Positions 15,907 to 25,840 of a stretch of DNA of 64,000 bases are shown one piece after another. Origin of the DNA: Acidobacteriota bacterium (lineage in GTDB: Bacteria; Acidobacteriota; Terriglobia; Terriglobales; Acidobacteriaceae); the NCBI GenBank assembly GCA_021779935.1, contig JAJXZT010000028.1, forward strand, positions 29,260 through 93,259, written 5' to 3'. The position numbers were made by a program, and so were the translations under genes. The notes beneath the pieces were generated by a model. It searched no databases. It had not been told where the DNA came from and saw only the letters and a program-made list of their open reading frames with translations. Each line of letters opens with the position of its first letter. Position 1 is the first letter of the stretch.

Positions 15907-17952
15907 CTACTGAGCTTCGTTCGCCGGGCTTGCGGCTTCCACCTGGGTTCGCGGCGTCTCGCGAGCCACCTGGAGTTCCATGGTCACGCCGGCGCCCCGC
16001 GGATAGACGTTCTGCGCGTAAACCTCGCCGCCATGCTGCTTTACGATTCCGTAGCAGATGCTCAGCCCGAGTCCCGGCCCGTGTCCCAGGCCCTTGGTGC
16101 TGAAGAACGGATCGAACGCCCGCGTTACGTCCTTGAAGCCCGGGCCTGAATCCAGCACGCTGATCAACACTCGCTCGCCCACCCGCCGCGCGTGTACGGA
16201 AATCCGTTTCTCGTCGGACAACTGCACCGCATCGCACGCGTTGCTCATCAGGTGAACCATCACCGTCTTGAGTTGCGCCTCGTCGATTACTACCGCCGGC
16301 AGGTCGCCGCCAATCTCGCGTTCGATGGTGATGCCTCCGCGTTGAAATTCGTACTCGCGCAATGCCACGGCATCCATCACTGCCTGTTCCACGCGCGCCG
16401 TCTTCGTCTCCGAGCGCGATTGCCGCGCGAAGCGCAGCAGGTTATCGATGATCGCGCGCATGCGCAGGGCCTCGCGCCGCATCGTCGAGAGCTCGCGCTG
16501 ATAGCGGTGCTCCGTGTCCGCCTCTTCCATCAGCTCGCTGTACCCGATCACTACCGTCAGTGGATTATTCAGTTCATGCGCCACGCCCGAAACCAGTTGT
16601 CCGATCGATGCCAGCTTCTCCTGCAGCATCACCTTCTGTTGCAGCGATGCCTTCTCGATGGCCACGCCCAGGTCGCCCGCAAGCATCTCCACCGCCGCTA
16701 CCTCGTCCGCCATCACCGGGGCAGCCGCCGTCCGGTGCAGCAGCGAGATACATCCCACCATGTTTCCCTGCGGCGAGCGCAGCGGCACCAGCACCTGGTC
16801 TCCCGAGTTTCTCGGCTTCCCGTCGAAGCGCCCCGCCTGTCCACTGGCTATCCGGTAGTCCGCCGGACAGAGGAACGACTTCGCTCCCAGCGGATGCGCC
16901 ATCGCACACTGTTGCTCCAGCGAACCGCAGTCCACGCCGGAAATCTGTTCGCGCAGTTCCTGTAGATCGGCGAGGTCCAGCCCCGCGTGGCCCGCCAGTC
17001 CGAGCCGTCCCAGCTCGTCGGCCAGCAACACAAGTGCGCTGCGGTAGTTGGAAACGTCCACCAGCGTCTCGGCCACTTCACCGCAGAAGGACCGTATCTC
17101 CACTCCGCCCAGCAGTCGCGACGTCAGGTCCGAAAATCTTCCCAGTTGCCGCGACAACGCGTGTTCGCGAACCTCGGCTTGTTGCGCCGCCAGCGAACGG
17201 TCTTCCAGTTCCATCAGGATCATGCCGAATGCCACGAAGATTTTTGGCACGTTCCACAGTTCGCTGCTGACGCCCACTTTGTCCAGGATCGCCGGGGCCA
17301 GCATCGACATGCCCCACACCGCCGCCCATGAGAAAAATCCCACCGAGGTCAACGCCACGCCGGGACTCAACCGCCGATAGCAGCGCACCACCAGTACGCC
17401 AGCCAGCGCATAAATTCCCAAGAGCATCGAGTAGTAGCCGCCACCAAAGTCCTGATGAACAATGCGCAGGATGGCATCCACCCCGAACGCGAGAACCAGC
17501 AATCCCATCAGCACTTCGTAGCCATGCACGCGGCGATGCCAGATGGCAAACATCACGCTGGTTGGCGCATAGACCGCAATCGCCAGCACAACATACGCTG
17601 CCGTTGCGCGCGACTCCCATGCCAGCAGCACCGAGTAGGCAATAAACAGCGCGCTGAAACCGCCGAACAGTCCCCAGCGCCATCGCCGGTCTTTGTTAAG
17701 CTCCGCCACTGAAATCGCAAACGCCAGTCCGCACACCGCGAGCGCCGCCACCTGCGCCGCATCCATGGCCCGGTTCGCCCAATCCTGCGGGAACTGGAAC
17801 ATATCCAGCAGGAAGTGCAGGGTCATGATGACCCACCCAATCAGCCAGAGGATCAGCCGGGGACTCTTGTTCCTGCCGCGCAGCGAGACAAAGATGCACA
17901 CCAGCGCACCCAGCACCAGCACCAGCGGCAATTCTGTCAGGAAATCAGTCAT
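15907..17952 (-). CDS. Membrane histidine kinase with a seven-helix sensor and GAF domain
   Basis: The 681-residue protein starts with about seven membrane helices (residues 8-240), followed by a GAF-like domain (about 270-430). HisKA comes next with the phosphoacceptor in SGVAHELNNPL (His about 459), then HATPase_c with the N box (HLMSNACDAV, Asn about 571), DSGPGF and GPGLGLSICYG. The domain order is that of integral sensor kinases that read a small ligand or membrane state. No response regulator is adjacent, so this is an orphan kinase and its partner must lie elsewhere. Confidence 0.9.
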   Translation of the reverse strand: MTDFLTELPLVLVLGALVCIFVSLRGRNKSPRLILWLIGWVIMTLHFLLDMFQFPQDWANRAMDAAQVAALAVCGLAFAISVAELNKDRRWRWGLFGGFSALFIAYSVLLAWESRATAAYVVLAIAVYAPTSVMFAIWHRRVHGYEVLMGLLVLAFGVDAILRIVHQDFGGGYYSMLLGIYALAGVLVVRCYRRLSPGVALTSVGFFSWAAVWGMSMLAPAILDKVGVSSELWNVPKIFVAFGMILMELEDRSLAAQQAEVREHALSRQLGRFSDLTSRLLGGVEIRSFCGEVAETLVDVSNYRSALVLLADELGRLGLAGHAGLDLADLQELREQISGVDCGSLEQQCAMAHPLGAKSFLCPADYRIASGQAGRFDGKPRNSGDQVLVPLRSPQGNMVGCISLLHRTAAAPVMADEVAAVEMLAGDLGVAIEKASLQQKVMLQEKLASIGQLVSGVAHELNNPLTVVIGYSELMEEADTEHRYQRELSTMRREALRMRAIIDNLLRFARQSRSETKTARVEQAVMDAVALREYEFQRGGITIEREIGGDLPAVVIDEAQLKTVMVHLMSNACDAVQLSDEKRISVHARRVGERVLISVLDSGPGFKDVTRAFDPFFSTKGLGHGPGLGLSICYGIVKQHGGEVYAQNVYPRGAGVTMELQVARETPRTQVEAASPANEAQ

Positions 17953-18171
17953 GGTCTCGGAACACCCGGGAAAATGGTCTCATCATCGGCTAACTGCCCG
18001 TAAACGGCAAGCGGAAATGGCCCTCCAGTACCATTCTCTGTTGCCGTTTGCGCGACCTCTGTCCCAGTGTGCAACTGTGGCACATGCCCTGGGTTTGCAT
18101 CTTTACTGGCGGCATCCCGGAGACTCCGCCAGCATCTATACTGTTGTTATCGCCCCGGGACCACATTGCCT

Positions 18172-19020
18172 ATGAAAACCATGAAATTCGTTCGCTGCTT
18201 CCTCCTGCTCCTCGCCACGGTGCTCTTCGCCGGTTCGTTCGTCCTGGCGCAGGAAGGCCCGCTCCGCGACGAGCAGCCCAACGGCCTCACCGTCGACCAG
18301 GTCGTCCAGAAATTCGCCGCCAAGGAACAAGTTTTTCAGCAGGCCCGCCACCACTACACCTGGCACCAGACGATCATCGTGCAGACAATCGACGGCGGTC
18401 GCGTCGATGGCGAATATCACTCCGAAGAAGACGTCCTCTTTGACAATCAGGGGCATCGCATGGAGCGCGTCACCTACGCTCCGGAATCGACCCTCACGCG
18501 CATCATGATGACGCAGCAGGATTTCGAGGACATCGAACATCGCATGCCCTTCGTCCTCACCACCGATGAAATCCCGCTCTATAACATCAAGTACGTGGGC
18601 CAGCAGCAGGAAGACGAACTCAACACTTACGTCTTCGACATCTCGCCCAAGACGATCGAAAAGAACCGTCGTTATTTCGACGGCCGCATCTGGGTCGACG
18701 ATCACGACTTCCAGATCGTCAAGACCTATGGCAAGAGCGTGCCCGACATCGTCAAGAGCAAGAACAACGAGAACCTCTTCCCGCGCTTCACCACCTGGCG
18801 TCAGCAGATCGACGGCAAATACTGGTTCCCCGTTTACACACGGGTCGATGACGTCCTGCACTTCTCCAACGGCGACGTTCACGTCCGGCAGATCGTGAAG
18901 TACACCGACTACCACTACTTCGGCGCCAACGTGAAGATCACGTACGAGGGCAAGGAAGTCGAGAAGGCTCCGGACGCCAAGCAGACGCCGCCACAGGAGA
19001 ATCCGCCACCAAAGAAGTAG
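18172..19020 (+). CDS. Secreted protein with a LolA-like fold, function unknown
   Basis: The 282-residue product has a signal peptide (FLLLLATVLFAGSFVLAQ), a mature part rich in beta strands and a Lys/Pro-rich tail (TPPQENPPPKK). The segment FDGRIWVDDHDFQIVKTYG resembles a strand pair typical of LolA/LolB-like outer-membrane lipoprotein-sorting proteins. Such proteins are abundant in Acidobacteria; the actual ligand is unknown. The start at 18172 is preferred because it begins the signal peptide; ATG at 18181 is also possible. A strong terminator follows. Confidence 0.65.
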   Translation: MKTMKFVRCFLLLLATVLFAGSFVLAQEGPLRDEQPNGLTVDQVVQKFAAKEQVFQQARHHYTWHQTIIVQTIDGGRVDGEYHSEEDVLFDNQGHRMERVTYAPESTLTRIMMTQQDFEDIEHRMPFVLTTDEIPLYNIKYVGQQQEDELNTYVFDISPKTIEKNRRYFDGRIWVDDHDFQIVKTYGKSVPDIVKSKNNENLFPRFTTWRQQIDGKYWFPVYTRVDDVLHFSNGDVHVRQIVKYTDYHYFGANVKITYEGKEVEKAPDAKQTPPQENPPPKK

Positions 19021-19047
19021 CGGCATTCTCTCCGCGGCAAAAAATCA

Positions 19048-19078
19048 AACGCCGTGCTCATCCGGGCACGGCGTTTTT
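19048..19078. terminator. Bidirectional terminator between convergent genes
   Basis: AACGCCGTGC and GCACGGCGTT form a ten-pair stem over an eight-base loop. A T run follows on the + strand and, after a short gap, a run of six T on the minus strand, so both flanking genes can end here. Confidence 0.85.
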
Positions 19079-19097
19079 GTGTCTTGGAATCGCGCGG

Positions 19098-19715
19098 CTA
19101 GTAGAACAGGTACTTCCGCCACTTCGCGTCCGAGCGCCCCATCATGCGCATCAGGTGGCGGCTCGTATGCAGGCTGAACGGACGCGGCTCGCGCATCAGC
19201 TTCATGCTGCACTCGTGCGGCAGGCGGTTTCCTTTTTCGCGATTGCAGGAGTGGCAGCACGCCACCAGGTTTTCCCACGTCGAGGCGCCACCGCGCGATC
19301 GCGGAATCACGTGGTCCAGCGTCAGTTCGCTCGAATGCAGCACCACGCCGCAATACTGGCACGTATTGCGGTCGCGCAGCAGGATGTTCTTGCGCGAGAG
19401 GGCGCGCGTCTGGTGTGGAATCCGGCGATACTCCAGCAGTCTTATCACCGACGGCACGCGGATCGAGAGCCGCGTAGAGTGCAGGAAATGGCCGTTGATC
19501 TCTTCCGTCATGGCCACTCCCTTCAGTACCAGGACAATGGCCCGGCGGGCGGCGCAGACGTTGATCGGTTCATACGATGCGTTGAGTACGAGGACCGGCG
19601 CGTGCATCGGCGAGTATCCGGTCTCCGGCCCATGTTCCGCCGGAGCCAGGACGCCCACGCGCTGCGCGGCTTCAGCGTAGGTGCGGATCGATCTGTGACT
19701 CTCCAGTTTGCCCAT
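19098..19715 (-). CDS. HNH endonuclease
   Basis: A 205-residue protein with a C-terminal HNH nuclease domain. It has the zinc-binding pair CQYCG, the catalytic [22 protein letters not shown] with the second Cys pair, and the following NREKGN (about residues 125-175). The N-terminal part ([15 protein letters not shown]) is the conserved lead-in of a family found singly in many bacterial chromosomes. These are usually not part of a restriction system, and their role is unclear. It begins six bases from the comF stop and is probably cotranscribed. Start at MGKLESH is tentative; MHAPVLVLN is an alternative. Confidence 0.85.
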   Translation of the reverse strand: MGKLESHRSIRTYAEAAQRVGVLAPAEHGPETGYSPMHAPVLVLNASYEPINVCAARRAIVLVLKGVAMTEEINGHFLHSTRLSIRVPSVIRLLEYRRIPHQTRALSRKNILLRDRNTCQYCGVVLHSSELTLDHVIPRSRGGASTWENLVACCHSCNREKGNRLPHECSMKLMREPRPFSLHTSRHLMRMMGRSDAKWRKYLFY

Positions 19716-19720
19716 AGTCT

Positions 19721-20812
19721 TCACCCTGTACGCACCGGGCCGTCGCCAACCACGGCGGCTCGCTCCTCGCCCCGTGCCTCTGTTTCCACCGTCTTCAAAC
19801 TCCCGAAGGAATCTCCCGTAACCGGGCGCCCGGCGCGTGCCGCCGTCGCCACCCAGATCGCCTTGGCGCCCGCCTTGCGCAGCACTCGCGCACATTCGGA
19901 AACCGTCGCTCCGGTCGTCAGCACGTCGTCCACCAGCAACACTTCGCGTCCGCTGATCGCCTTCGCATCGTTCACGGCAAAAGCTCCGTGCAGATTCGTT
20001 TGCCGTTGCTCGCGCGTCAGCCCCACTTGCGACTCCGTGGCGCGACGCCGCTTCAACACGTCGCGGTTCAACTCAAAGCGCAGCGCCGAGCCTCTCTCCA
20101 TCTGCTTCCATGCCGAGCGCGCAATCAGTTCCGATTGGTTGAAGCCGCGCTCTCGCAGTTTGCTCGCATGGAGCGGCACGGGAATCAACAGCGGATTTCG
20201 CGACGAAAATTCCGGGAGCACTTCGCCCGCCGCTTCCGCGGTCATGCGGCCCAGTACGCCAGCCGCCGGACGAACATGGTGATACTTCAGGAGGTGAACC
20301 AGTTCCCGCAGTCCACCCTCATACGCGCCGTAACTCGCGGCGCGCGCAAACAACGGGCGCGACTTCAGGCACTCGCCGCATAGCAACTCTCCCTCCCCTG
20401 CCGGGGAAGAAGTCTGCATCGACAGGCGCGACGGCATCACCACTCCGCATACCGCGCAACGCGGCTGCCGGATGACGGTCATCTTTTCGAGACATTGGTT
20501 ACAGACGGGAAGGCGGGAAACATTATCGAGCGGGAGCCCGCAGATGCGGCAGTCGGAAGGGAAAATGGCCGCGAAAATCCCCGCTGCGGCTTCACCAAGG
20601 AATCGGACAAAACTCCGTCCTTGAGTTGGCGCAGTTACACTACTTCGATGCGCTCCGGGCAACTCTGCCGCCGGAGCGGTCCGAGTTCTGTCCTCGATAC
20701 TGCTGAAGACTCGCCTCCTTCCCGGACTGGTCCGGGAACTGTCATAAGTATAAGCCCGATTTCTTCCCGGCGGCAATGCCGCGAACGTCTCGCACGCTGC
20801 CGAACCGTTCAA
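19721..20812 (-). CDS. comF: ComF family phosphoribosyltransferase-like protein
   Basis: ComF proteins take part in natural DNA uptake in some bacteria. The conserved part starts near residue 80 with two Cys pairs of a zinc ribbon ([21 protein letters not shown]). It continues to the phosphoribosyltransferase signature [14 protein letters not shown] near residue 300. The family is usually about 240 residues; this frame is 363 with a polar, low-complexity N-terminus starting at a TTG, so the true start is probably later and cannot be fixed from the sequence. No other competence gene is in the window. Confidence 0.8.
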   Translation of the reverse strand: MNGSAACETFAALPPGRNRAYTYDSSRTSPGRRRVFSSIEDRTRTAPAAELPGAHRSSVTAPTQGRSFVRFLGEAAAGIFAAIFPSDCRICGLPLDNVSRLPVCNQCLEKMTVIRQPRCAVCGVVMPSRLSMQTSSPAGEGELLCGECLKSRPLFARAASYGAYEGGLRELVHLLKYHHVRPAAGVLGRMTAEAAGEVLPEFSSRNPLLIPVPLHASKLRERGFNQSELIARSAWKQMERGSALRFELNRDVLKRRRATESQVGLTREQRQTNLHGAFAVNDAKAISGREVLLVDDVLTTGATVSECARVLRKAGAKAIWVATAARAGRPVTGDSFGSLKTVETEARGEERAAVVGDGPVRTG

Positions 20813-21015
20813 CCCTGAGCCGCAAAAACGTTCCCGCCCCGCCTTCGTTCCGTTTTTGTTTTCTTGCCTGTCTCGCTTCGGCTGGTACAGTAGTGCAGTC
20901 AGGCCCTCTATATCACTCCGCCTCCGTTTTGTTGTACTTGTGGAAACCCCTGCCCGCGTGCTAACTTGCGCGGTTCCTGCAACTTCGCAGTTTCACTGAT
21001 CTAGAGGACTCACGC

Positions 21016-23079
21016 ATGAGCTCAAAACACCGACCGTACGTTCCCGCCGACATGCCGATGAAGGAATTCACCTTCCGCGCCATCTTCCTCGGCATGTTGA
21101 TGACCGGCATCCTGGGTGCCGCCAACGCCTACCTGGGATTGAAGGCAGGCATGACCATTGCGGCTACCTATCCAGCCGCCGTGATCGGCATGTCAATCCT
21201 CCGCCTGATGAAGGGCTCCCTGCTGGAAGAGAACATGGCACGTACCATCGGCTCCATCGGCGAGTCCGTGGCAGCCGGCGCCGTCTTCACCATCCCAGCC
21301 TTTGTCATTGCCGGCATTTGGCCGGGACTCGGCGGCCACTACTGGCAGTCCGTCGCACTCATGATGATCGGCGGCACCCTCGGCATTCTCTTCGTCACCC
21401 TGCTGCGCCGCGTGATGGTCGAGGATCCCGAACTTCCCTTCCCTGAATCCGTCGCCGCCTCCGAAATTCATAAGGCCGGTCAACAGGGTTCCAAGGCCGC
21501 CAAGATCCTCTTCGCCAACATGGGCTTCGGCGCCTTCATGTACTTCCTCTCCCAGATCAACATCTTCTGGTACGTGAAGACCATGCTGGTGAAGATTCCC
21601 GGCGTCCTCGGCGGCCTGAAGATCGGCGGCAGTGCGACTGCGCCCACGGTGGCAACCGGTGGAGCCGCAGCCGCTGGAGCTGCGTCCGGCACGGTAGTTC
21701 CGGCGTATAGCACCTTCAACTCTCCGGCCATCAGCCCCGCATATCTCGGCGTGGGCTACATCATCGGCCCGCGCCTCGCTTCGCTGAACTTTGCCGGTGG
21801 CGTCATCGCCTGGGGCCTGCTGGTTCCACTCCTAACTTACTTCCTGGCTCCGCATCTCCCGGCCATGCCCGCCGGTGCGCACGCTATCGACTACTGGAGC
21901 GGCGTTGCCAACGGCATCTGGTTCTCCATCGTGCGTCCCATCGCCGTCGGCGGCATGTTGGTCGGCGCCGGGTTCACCCTCTTCCGGATGCGCAAACAGC
22001 TTGGCGCCGGAATGTCCCGCGCCGTCTCCGACCTCAAGAAGTCGGCCGCCGCGCATGAAGTCAGCGATCGCACCGAGCGTGACCTGAACTCCAAGGTCGT
22101 CTTCGCCGGCGTCGGCATCGTCTTCATCGCGATGATCGCCCTCTACTACTTCTTCATTCACAATGCCGGCAACCTGACGCAGGGCAAGATCATCGGTGGC
22201 GCCATCGTTGCCGCTCTGGTCATGGTCGTCCTCGGCTTCTTCTTCGCCGCCGTCTCCGGAAACCTCGTCGGCATGATTGGTTCGTCCAACAACCCGGTCA
22301 GCGGCCTCACGCTCTGCACCCTGGTTGTCGCCGCACTGCTCATGATTGCTCTCGGCGTCTCCGGCCCCGGAGGTGTTGCCGCCGTGCTCGGAGTCGCTGC
22401 CGTTGTCTGCGTCTCCTCGGCTGTTGCCGGTGAAATGTTGCAGGACCTCAAGGTCGGCCACATCCTCGGCGGCACGCCGTCGAAGATGCAGATCGGCGAC
22501 ATCTTCGGCATCATCGTCGCCTCGCTCGTCCTCTTCTTCCCGCTGATGATTCTCGACAAGGCCTACCACTTCGGAAGCGCCGCTCTCCCTGCCCCGCAGG
22601 CTGGCCTCATGGCCATGCTGGCAAAGGGCATCGTCGGCGGCACCATGGCGTGGCCCCTGGTCATTGTCGGCATCCTGATGGGCTTCGCGCTCATCATGGT
22701 GGAGGTCAAGAGCCCCATGCTCTTCTCCGTCGGCATGTACCTGCCGCTGGAAACCACTTTCGCCATCTTCATCGGCGGCGTTATTCGCTGGGTCACCGAC
22801 AAGTTGCGCGACCGCCGCGGCTACAACGACGCACAGAAAGCGCGCGTCGATAACGCCGGTGTGCTCACCGCATCCGGCCTCATCGCTGGCGAGGCGCTTT
22901 GCGGCCTCGTCGTCGCCGGTATCGTCGGTAGCGGTCACTCGCTGCCCGATCTCCACATCGGCTCGTTCTGGTTCTCCGGTCTTATCGGCCTTGCCGTCCT
23001 GGTCGCGGTCATGATCCGCGTCCCGCTCGCCAACGCCGGCCGTCCGGAAGATCCCGCTCCGCCGACCGCGATTATGTAA
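21016..23079 (+). CDS. OPT family oligopeptide transporter
   Basis: A 687-residue protein with about 14-16 hydrophobic helices and the OPT N-terminal signature (RAIFLGMLMTGILGAANAYL followed by GLKAGMT). It contains the Gly/Asn-rich segments SSNNPVSGLTL and VKSPMLFSVGMYLP typical of prokaryotic OPT proteins. OPT carriers import oligopeptides or metal-chelate complexes with protons. Prokaryotic members are mostly untested. AGAGG upstream supports the start. An intrinsic terminator with a GCAA loop follows the stop. Confidence 0.92.
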   Translation: MSSKHRPYVPADMPMKEFTFRAIFLGMLMTGILGAANAYLGLKAGMTIAATYPAAVIGMSILRLMKGSLLEENMARTIGSIGESVAAGAVFTIPAFVIAGIWPGLGGHYWQSVALMMIGGTLGILFVTLLRRVMVEDPELPFPESVAASEIHKAGQQGSKAAKILFANMGFGAFMYFLSQINIFWYVKTMLVKIPGVLGGLKIGGSATAPTVATGGAAAAGAASGTVVPAYSTFNSPAISPAYLGVGYIIGPRLASLNFAGGVIAWGLLVPLLTYFLAPHLPAMPAGAHAIDYWSGVANGIWFSIVRPIAVGGMLVGAGFTLFRMRKQLGAGMSRAVSDLKKSAAAHEVSDRTERDLNSKVVFAGVGIVFIAMIALYYFFIHNAGNLTQGKIIGGAIVAALVMVVLGFFFAAVSGNLVGMIGSSNNPVSGLTLCTLVVAALLMIALGVSGPGGVAAVLGVAAVVCVSSAVAGEMLQDLKVGHILGGTPSKMQIGDIFGIIVASLVLFFPLMILDKAYHFGSAALPAPQAGLMAMLAKGIVGGTMAWPLVIVGILMGFALIMVEVKSPMLFSVGMYLPLETTFAIFIGGVIRWVTDKLRDRRGYNDAQKARVDNAGVLTASGLIAGEALCGLVVAGIVGSGHSLPDLHIGSFWFSGLIGLAVLVAVMIRVPLANAGRPEDPAPPTAIM

Positions 23080-23095
23080 TCGCTGTTGATTCCTC

Positions 23096-23127
23096 AAAGG
23101 GCATCCGCAAGGGTGCCCTTTCTTTTT
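23096..23127 (+). terminator. Intrinsic terminator after the OPT gene
   Basis: AAAGGGCATCC and GGGTGCCCTTT form an eleven-pair stem with one wobble over a GCAA tetraloop, followed by TCTTTTT. It lies 16 bases after the OPT stop codon. Confidence 0.85.
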
Positions 23128-23131
23128 GTCC

Positions 23132-23167
23132 TCCGATTCCTCTGCTGCCTCCGCGTCCTCTGCGTTA
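23132..23167 (+). repeat. Period-9 repeat upstream of yggS
   Basis: Four nonamers of the type TCYGCGTCC run in tandem (23132-23140, 23141-23149, 23150-23158, 23159-23167), just before the GTG of the next gene. A related array lies at 34437-34466. Confidence 0.6.
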
Positions 23168-23178
23168 ATCTTTTCTTC

Positions 23179-23880
23179 GTGTCGATTGCCGAAAACATCT
23201 CTGCCATTCGTGAGCGCATCTCCAGCGCCGCTCATCGCGCCGGACGCAATCCGGACTCCGTCGCGCTGATGGCCGTCTCCAAGACTCGTCCCGCCGAGGA
23301 CATTCGCGCCGCTTACGAAGCCGGGCAGCGGCTCTTCGGCGAGAATCGCGTGCAGGAATTTGCCGCCAAATCCGGCGCCCTGCGCGATCTCTCCGCCGCC
23401 GAGTTCCACCTCATCGGACACCTGCAATCCAACAAGTCCGCGAAGGCCGCCGAGCTTTTCCACGCCGTCGACTCCCTCGATTCGCTCAAGCTCGCCGAGC
23501 GCCTCAATGCTGCCGCGCAATCGCTCAACGTGCGGCTCTCCGTCCTCATCGAGATCAACATTGGCGGTGAGGCGGCCAAAACCGGCCTCGCCCCTGACGC
23601 CGCGGAGCTCATCGACCTGCTCTCCGCCGCGCCGCGTCTCTCGTCGCTCGACTTCCGTGGCCTCATGACCGTGCCGCCCTTCACCGACGATCCTGAAGGA
23701 GCGCGCCCTTACTTCCGCACATTGCGCGAACTCCGCGACCGGCTTGCGATACAATTCCCGGCACTCACCCTGCGTGAGCTTTCCATGGGAATGTCCCACG
23801 ATTTCGAAGTCGCCATCGAAGAGGGCTCCACCTGTGTACGGGTCGGTACGGCCATCTTCGGCGCCCGGAGCTATGCATGA
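23179..23880 (+). CDS. YggS family PLP-binding protein (PLP homeostasis)
   Basis: A 233-residue member of the YggS/PROSC family, a single TIM-barrel PLP carrier that controls free pyridoxal phosphate and has no known catalytic activity. Hallmarks: ALMAVSKTRP with the PLP-binding Lys, FHLIGHLQSNKSAKA, GLMTVPPF, and SMGMSHDFEVAIEEGSTCVRVGTAIFG near the end. The GTG at 23179 is chosen because the upstream codons read through a repeat array and a terminator. It overlaps the next small membrane gene by four bases, forming an operon with the DUF167 gene, a frequent pairing. Confidence 0.92.
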   Translation: MSIAENISAIRERISSAAHRAGRNPDSVALMAVSKTRPAEDIRAAYEAGQRLFGENRVQEFAAKSGALRDLSAAEFHLIGHLQSNKSAKAAELFHAVDSLDSLKLAERLNAAAQSLNVRLSVLIEINIGGEAAKTGLAPDAAELIDLLSAAPRLSSLDFRGLMTVPPFTDDPEGARPYFRTLRELRDRLAIQFPALTLRELSMGMSHDFEVAIEEGSTCVRVGTAIFGARSYA

Positions 23881-24218
23881 AAAAGTTTGACCTGGTTCTC
23901 GCCTGGCTGCTCGTCGCCCTTGGAGTCCTCCACTGCTGCGCCACGTTTGCGTTCTACAAGTCGCTTGTGCTCAATGCCGTCTGGTTTTTCGCCGCTGGCA
24001 TTGCATTCCTCGCTGTCGGCTTCTGCAACATCGCCCGCATCCGCCACTCGTCGGACGCGCTTCTCCGCGTGCTTTCCGTCATTGCCAACGCGTTCAGCCT
24101 TCTCGTCTGCATCGCCTTCATCTGGATATTCGGACACGCCATTGCCTCCGCGCCGCAGGCCATCGTTGTCGGCCTGGTCGTGCTGCTGGAATTGATCTTC
24201 TCGGCCACTGCCCGATGA
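23877..24218 (+). CDS. Small four-helix membrane protein
   Basis: A 113-residue hydrophobic protein with about four membrane helices, mostly Ala, Leu, Val and Phe, and few charged residues. No domain is recognised. It overlaps yggS upstream and the DUF167 gene downstream by four bases each (ATGA), so it is translated with them. The place in the operon is like that of YggT-type membrane proteins in other bacteria, but the sequence does not clearly match YggT. Confidence 0.7.
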   Translation: MKKFDLVLAWLLVALGVLHCCATFAFYKSLVLNAVWFFAAGIAFLAVGFCNIARIRHSSDALLRVLSVIANAFSLLVCIAFIWIFGHAIASAPQAIVVGLVVLLELIFSATAR

Positions 24219-24511
24219 TTCCCGTCCGCGACTCCGCCGCCGGCGCAACCTTCGCCGTAAAGGTGCACCCGCGCGCGAAGAAGGATGCCATCACCGGCGA
24301 AATTGGCGATGCGCTCAAGCTCGCTCTCACCGCGCCTCCCATAGAGGGCCGCGCCAATGAAGCCTGCATCGAATTCTTCGCGAAAGTTTTGAGAGTACCG
24401 CGCTCGTCGGTTAGTATTGCGAGCGGCCAATCCAGCCGTGCCAAGGTCGTTCGCGTGCACGCGCTCTCGGCCTCGGAAGTCGAACAACGCTTGCGGGCGG
24501 CCATCGGTTAG
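24215..24511 (+). CDS. DUF167 (YggU) family protein
   Basis: A 98-residue protein with the DUF167 pattern: FAVKVHPRAKKDAI near residue 15, LKLALTAPPIEGRANEA near residue 36, and SIASGQSSRAKVV in the last third. The family is small, soluble and of unknown function, and often sits beside yggS as here. It overlaps the upstream membrane gene by four bases. Confidence 0.9.
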   Translation: MIPVRDSAAGATFAVKVHPRAKKDAITGEIGDALKLALTAPPIEGRANEACIEFFAKVLRVPRSSVSIASGQSSRAKVVRVHALSASEVEQRLRAAIG

Positions 24512-24542
24512 CTGCTGCAAGGCACACGCGGAGGAGAACACT

Positions 24543-25826
24543 TTGAGCTTTGCGCAGCGCTGGGAAGACATTCGCACCGGTTTCGAGCGCCCCTTCTGGG
24601 TCGCCAACGTCAGTGAGCTTTTCGAGCGGCTCTCCTACTACGCCGCCTTCTCGTCACTGGCGCTGTATCTCAGTGAAACCCTGAAATTCCCCATCAAGGA
24701 AGTCGGCACGCTCACCGGTCTCTTCGGCGGCATGGTCTGGTTCCTCGCCGCTTTCGGCGGCACACTGGCCGATCACCTTGGCTTCCGCCGCGCGCTTTCG
24801 CTCGCGTATTTCATCCTGAGCGTTTCCTACTTCCTCATCGGCTCCATCGGTTCTCCGTGGCTTGCGCCGGTGCGCAACGTGATGCCGCTGATCGTTCTCG
24901 TAACGGTCATCCTGATCCTGCCCGCCTTCGGCGTCGCGCTGGTGAAACCCTGCGTCGTCGGCACCACGGCCGATGCCTCGAAGGAAAACGTCCGCTCCAT
25001 CGGCTACTCGATTTACTACACCATCGTCAACATCGGCGGCGCTGCCGGTCCGTTTGTCGCCTCCATCGTTCACCGGCATATGCGCGTGGAAGATGTCTTC
25101 CGTGTCGCGGCGCTCAGCGTCTTCCTTATGTTTTTTGCCGTGCTGCTGCTCTTCAAGCAGCCGAAGCGCAGGCATGCCGCGGCGTCCGGTGGACTTGGCC
25201 AGGCCGGAAAGAATTTCTGGACCGTCGTCACCAATCCGCGCTTCATGCTCTTCCTGCTGATCTTCTCCGGCTACTACATCGTCTACTGGCAGGAGTTCAT
25301 CATCCTGCCGCTCTACGTCGTCAAGTTCATCAACCCGCATGCCGACACCGAACTGCTCCTGGTGACAGGTCCGTTGACCGTCATCGCCCTGCAGATGATC
25401 GTCGGATTCCTGACGCAGAAGGTCTCTTCGATTCGAGCCGTCGCCGCAGGAACCCTTGTTTCCGGAGTGGCGTGGGGAATCCTGTTGCTCCACCCCACGG
25501 TGCCGATGGTGGTCGTCACGCTGATCGCCATCTCCATCGGTGAAGTCATCATGTCGCCGCACTACTACGATTACATCTCGCGGCTCGCGCCTCCGGGACA
25601 ACAGGGTACGTATATGGGCTTCGCCTTCATGCCCATCGGCATCGGCTCGCTGGTCGGTGGATGGCTCGGCGGAACGCTCTTGTATCGCTACGGCCAGGTT
25701 TCACACCAGCCCCAGAAGATCTGGTACACCATCATCGCCATTGGCGTCGCCACCGCGCTGCTCCTCTGGGCCTACGACCGCTTCCTGCAGCCGCGCCACG
25801 AAACATCGGAAGCCGCAGGCGACTAA
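24543..25826 (+). CDS. Proton-dependent oligopeptide transporter-like MFS protein
   Basis: A TTG at 24543 is chosen as start because GGAGGAG stands six bases upstream and the protein then begins directly at the conserved region. The 427-residue product has 10-12 membrane helices and the POT-type entry motif SELFERLSYYAAFSSLALYL, then LADHLGFRRALSLAY. POT carriers import di- and tripeptides with protons. Several hallmark residues cannot be checked by eye, so the substrate is uncertain. With the OPT and peptidase genes nearby, a peptide-feeding role is plausible. Confidence 0.8.
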   Translation: MSFAQRWEDIRTGFERPFWVANVSELFERLSYYAAFSSLALYLSETLKFPIKEVGTLTGLFGGMVWFLAAFGGTLADHLGFRRALSLAYFILSVSYFLIGSIGSPWLAPVRNVMPLIVLVTVILILPAFGVALVKPCVVGTTADASKENVRSIGYSIYYTIVNIGGAAGPFVASIVHRHMRVEDVFRVAALSVFLMFFAVLLLFKQPKRRHAAASGGLGQAGKNFWTVVTNPRFMLFLLIFSGYYIVYWQEFIILPLYVVKFINPHADTELLLVTGPLTVIALQMIVGFLTQKVSSIRAVAAGTLVSGVAWGILLLHPTVPMVVVTLIAISIGEVIMSPHYYDYISRLAPPGQQGTYMGFAFMPIGIGSLVGGWLGGTLLYRYGQVSHQPQKIWYTIIAIGVATALLLWAYDRFLQPRHETSEAAGD

Positions 25827-25840
25827 GGGCAAAGGCTCTT

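Noticed and set aside
21832..23799. 655-codon minus-strand frame over the OPT and yggS genes
   Set aside because: It crosses two well-defined genes and an intrinsic terminator, and its product is an Asp/Glu/Gly/Arg string without family resemblance.
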